64,000 nucleotides of DNA from positions 1 through 64,000 of the forward strand of contig JAEVYY010000006.1 of the NCBI GenBank assembly GCA_023392535.1. Reading direction: 5' to 3'. Positions 62,123-64,000 of the stretch are shown here, piece by piece. Numbering within the stretch: position 1 is the first letter of the stretch; every line of letters starts with the position of its first letter. The position numbers were made by a program, and so were the translations under genes. Below the pieces are notes generated by a model. The model did no database searches. It saw only the letters and a list, made by a program, of their open reading frames with translations, and had not been told where the DNA came from. This DNA is from Bacillota bacterium (GTDB taxonomy: Bacteria; Bacillota; Clostridia; Lachnospirales; Lachnospiraceae).

Positions 62123-63037
62123 TTAGTATGTAAATAATTGCACCCAATATTGTGTTCCATTGCTATTTTGAAGATTGCCTACACCAATCTTAGTATAATT
62201 TGCATTCATGATGTTGGTTCTATGTCCTGGGCTGTTCATCCAAGCAGTTACTACATTCTCAGGTGTTTTTTGTCCCCATGCAATATTTTCCCCAGCTCCA
62301 CGGTAACTCACTCCACTTTCATTTAATGCAGTCGCAAAACTACTTCCATTAGGGCGTGTATGGGAAAAACTAGATTGGATTTCTTTTGCTCTTACAGTTG
62401 CTGCTTTTTCTACATTTTTATCAATGCTTAATGGTGCCAGTCCCTCTTTTGCCCGTTCTTGGTTCACAAGCTTAACAACCTGCTCTGCATAAGAACTTGT
62501 CGTAGAATTATCTACTGGTGTCTGCGTTGTTGGCGTCTCTTTCACAGGTGTCTGGGTCACTGGTGTCTGGGTTACTGGTGTAGTTACTTCCGGTGTAGTT
62601 ACTTCCGGTGTAGTTACTTCTGGTGTAGTTACTTCTGGTGTAGTTACTTCTGGTTCAGTTACTTCTGGTGTAGTTACTTCTGGTGCGGACGTATTATATT
62701 CCGGTTTACAATTATTCGTATTTCCATAATTTGAAGTCAATGCATCCGCTGCATTTGTAATACAATCTTTTTGTGACTGCGTATTACAATCTTTTTGAGA
62801 CTGGGCAATATAATCCTTAATTTGATCCAGAGATCCCAAATTACAATTCTCATTAATTTGCAGATTCTGTAAATTATTCGACAAATCACTCAGATTGCAA
62901 TTTTTACTATTCGTAATCACATTCGCTCCATTAAAATTTTGTGGACACGTATTGTATCCTGCCGCCTCTACCTTTACGGGGGCTAAATTTACTGCTACTG
63001 TAAGTGCCATCACTCCAAGCGCTACGGCTCTTTTCAT
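62123..63037 (-). CDS. Secreted CAP/SCP-domain protein (YkwD-like)
   Basis: 304-aa exported protein. Signal peptide 1-26 (MALTVAVNLAPVKVEAAG), then a cysteine-rich region (about 30-110) with repeated short units such as SKNCNLSDL/NENCNLGSL and SQKDCNT/SQKDCIT. A linker of EVTTP and QTPVT repeats (about 120-165) is followed by a C-terminal CAP domain (VVKLVNQERAKEGLAPL ... FSHTRPNG ... GENIAWG ... HRTNIMN). Clostridial relatives (YkwD/SafA-type) associate with the cell wall or spores. AGGAGG supports the start. The linker is coded by DNA tandem repeats, so its length can vary. Confidence 0.88.
   Translation of the reverse strand: MKRAVALGVMALTVAVNLAPVKVEAAGYNTCPQNFNGANVITNSKNCNLSDLSNNLQNLQINENCNLGSLDQIKDYIAQSQKDCNTQSQKDCITNAADALTSNYGNTNNCKPEYNTSAPEVTTPEVTEPEVTTPEVTTPEVTTPEVTTPEVTTPVTQTPVTQTPVKETPTTQTPVDNSTTSSYAEQVVKLVNQERAKEGLAPLSIDKNVEKAATVRAKEIQSSFSHTRPNGSSFATALNESGVSYRGAGENIAWGQKTPENVVTAWMNSPGHRTNIMNANYTKIGVGNLQNSNGTQYWVQLFTY
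62577..62681. repeat. Seven tandem 15-bp repeats inside the CAP gene
   Basis: A 15-bp unit GGTGTAGTTACTTCY occurs seven times in tandem with very few changes (one copy has GGTTCA), coding EVTTP-type linker units. Directly next to it are two copies of a second 15-bp unit (GGTGTCTGGGTYACT). Since the unit is a multiple of three, gain or loss keeps the frame. Confidence 0.9.
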
Positions 63038-63055
63038 GTCAATTACCTCCTATGT

Positions 63056-63090
63056 GTTTGTTACAAATTTGTTACATTTGTGTTACAAAC
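63056..63090 (-). promoter_or_regulatory. Three heptamer repeats upstream of the CAP gene
   Basis: On the minus strand TGTAACA occurs three times at an exact 11-bp period, 19-53 bp before the start codon. The whole block is also bounded by GTTTGTAAC and GTTACAAAC. Same-face repeats of this kind are typical binding sites for a regulator. No regulator is assigned. Confidence 0.45.
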
Positions 63091-63262
63091 ATATAATAAC
63101 ATCTTGTTCCATGACATGATAGCGGTAATGTTTGGAAACTTGAAACAAATGCTGATAAGGGCAATCTGACAAATAATCCAATTGGAAGTTATCAAAAAGA
63201 CCCTATCAGCTATTATCCTATTCCTTATAATCTGCCGACTTATGACTTATTCTAGATTTTGC

Positions 63263-64000
63263 TTACACACTTGGATAGAATCGCTCCAGATATTCAAGAT
63301 CCTTTCGATCTTCATTCTTGGTATACCAACCGTCTTCAAAAAGACAATACATCCTTTGAAAATATGCCTCGTACATTTTTCCAACACGTTCCATGGAATA
63401 GTTCTTTTCCGCCCATTCACGGCAATGCATTGGTTTAATATGATCGATATTACGCACTGCCCAGCAAAACTCTTCAAAAGTTCTGCATCGATACCCAGTT
63501 ATTCCATGCAGCACAGTTTCCGGAAAAGCGCCCCAATCAGTAGTTATAACAGGAGTTCCACAAAGCTGCGCTTCCACATTAACGCCTCCAAATGGTTCCA
63601 GATAATACGTTGGCATTAAGACAGCTTTGGCATTTCCTAATAATTCAGCTCTTTCAGCTGCACCCACGGCTGATTGATATCGAATATGCTTCTCTGAACT
63701 CAATGCCAATCCCTCATTTGGATTATCCAAAGCCCCCTGTCCTACTACATATAGTTGATTTCCCGTAGCTTTCGCTATTTCTGAGGCAACGGAAACACCT
63801 TTCCGGCTTATAATTCTGCCAAAATAGATTAGATAATCCTGTTTATCTTGTTTATACGGAAAATCATTTAAATCAAAATAGTTCGGTATAACGGTATCTC
63901 CCCAAACACCATCCTCAATCTTAAGCAGTCCATAGATATAATGCATCCACGCATACGATTCGAAAACGCGGTTTGATGCAAACACACCCGAATAACCGAT
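63263..64000 (-). CDS. Glycosyltransferase family 1-type (group 1), partial
   Basis: The last 245 codons of a GT-B glycosyltransferase; the frame is open to the window edge, so the N-terminal domain lies outside. The C-terminal nucleotide-sugar-binding domain is recognisable: YLIYFGRIISRKGVSVA, LYVVGQGALDN, then AKAVLMPTYYLEPFGGVNVEAQLCGTPVIT with the conserved E-x7-E pattern, and a final helix up to YPSV. It transfers a sugar from an activated donor, perhaps in exopolysaccharide or glycolipid synthesis. Neighbours upstream are not visible. The 225-bp gap before the CAP gene shows only that gene's regulatory repeats. Confidence 0.88.
   Translation of the reverse strand: MGYSGVFASNRVFESYAWMHYIYGLLKIEDGVWGDTVIPNYFDLNDFPYKQDKQDYLIYFGRIISRKGVSVASEIAKATGNQLYVVGQGALDNPNEGLALSSEKHIRYQSAVGAAERAELLGNAKAVLMPTYYLEPFGGVNVEAQLCGTPVITTDWGAFPETVLHGITGYRCRTFEEFCWAVRNIDHIKPMHCREWAEKNYSMERVGKMYEAYFQRMYCLFEDGWYTKNEDRKDLEYLERFYPSV

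Noticed and set aside
62577..62681. CRISPR array
   Set aside because: Units are 15 bp without spacers and lie in frame in a protein-coding linker; no cas genes are in the window.
62459..62734. Plus-strand 91-codon frame across the CAP gene repeats
   Set aside because: A mirror frame created by the 15-bp tandem repeats; the opposite strand has signal peptide, domain and ribosome site.

Overview
The window looks like chromosomal DNA of a low-GC, anaerobic, motile Firmicute, most likely a Lachnospiraceae (Clostridium cluster XIVa) species. This rests on strong AGGAGG-type ribosome sites, AT-rich spacers, FtsX-type ABC/two-component modules, a D-lactate dehydrogenase, an H-NOX chemoreceptor of the kind known from anaerobic clostridia, a C_GCAxxG_C_C redox protein and CAP-domain secreted proteins. 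No rRNA, tRNA or CRISPR array was recognised. The species cannot be named from sequence alone.

Layout. 0-2.8 kb: end repeats of an IS21-type element, a MntA/HepT toxin-antitoxin pair, and a DUF4865 gene divergent from a LysR regulator. 2.9-9.5 kb: an ABC transporter (lipoprotein, two FtsX-like permeases, ATPase) with an upstream two-component system. A 376-nt ORF-less group IIC intron sits between them, directly behind a terminator hairpin. 9.9-14.7 kb: an Eco57I-like restriction-modification pair. 14.7-24.7 kb: a mosaic prophage remnant with three overlapping serine-recombinase genes (one lacking the catalytic serine), an ImmA/IrrE regulator-protease with a partner gene, amidase, holin, a tail-associated protein and a 5'-truncated tail protein. 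24.8-32.8 kb: a defence island made of a HARE-HTH/PD-(D/E)XK protein, a controller-like XRE regulator with a cytosine-5 methyltransferase, and a convergent operon HNH - Vsr-like - PLD nuclease - Z1 ATPase - PLD nuclease. 33.2-36.6 kb: an ApeA-like HEPN protein and a protein with an N-terminal Cap4-like nuclease domain.

37-50.6 kb: ordinary chromosomal genes: an RNA uracil methyltransferase, a radical SAM protein, an M23 peptidase, an SGNH hydrolase next to a decayed AraC gene, an AraC regulator, D-lactate dehydrogenase, a cation/proton antiporter divergent from a short KdpD/KdpE-like pair, and an ABC exporter. 50.7-52.2 kb: a SatD/DUF3307 operon with a perfect palindrome lying over its promoter. 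52.3-60.9 kb: a signalling block: an H-NOX chemoreceptor carrying every residue known for O2-binding H-NOX, a second chemoreceptor, a C_GCAxxG_C_C protein, a Crp/Fnr regulator, a diguanylate cyclase and a c-di-GMP phosphodiesterase. 61-64 kb: CorA, a repeat-rich CAP-domain secreted protein and a glycosyltransferase that runs off the window.

The most promising unusual items are the Z1 / double-PLD / HNH / Vsr / Dcm cluster, the recombinase trio with a catalytically dead member, the Cap4-nuclease fusion, the terminator-parked ORF-less group IIC intron, and the H-NOX receptor that looks built to bind O2.
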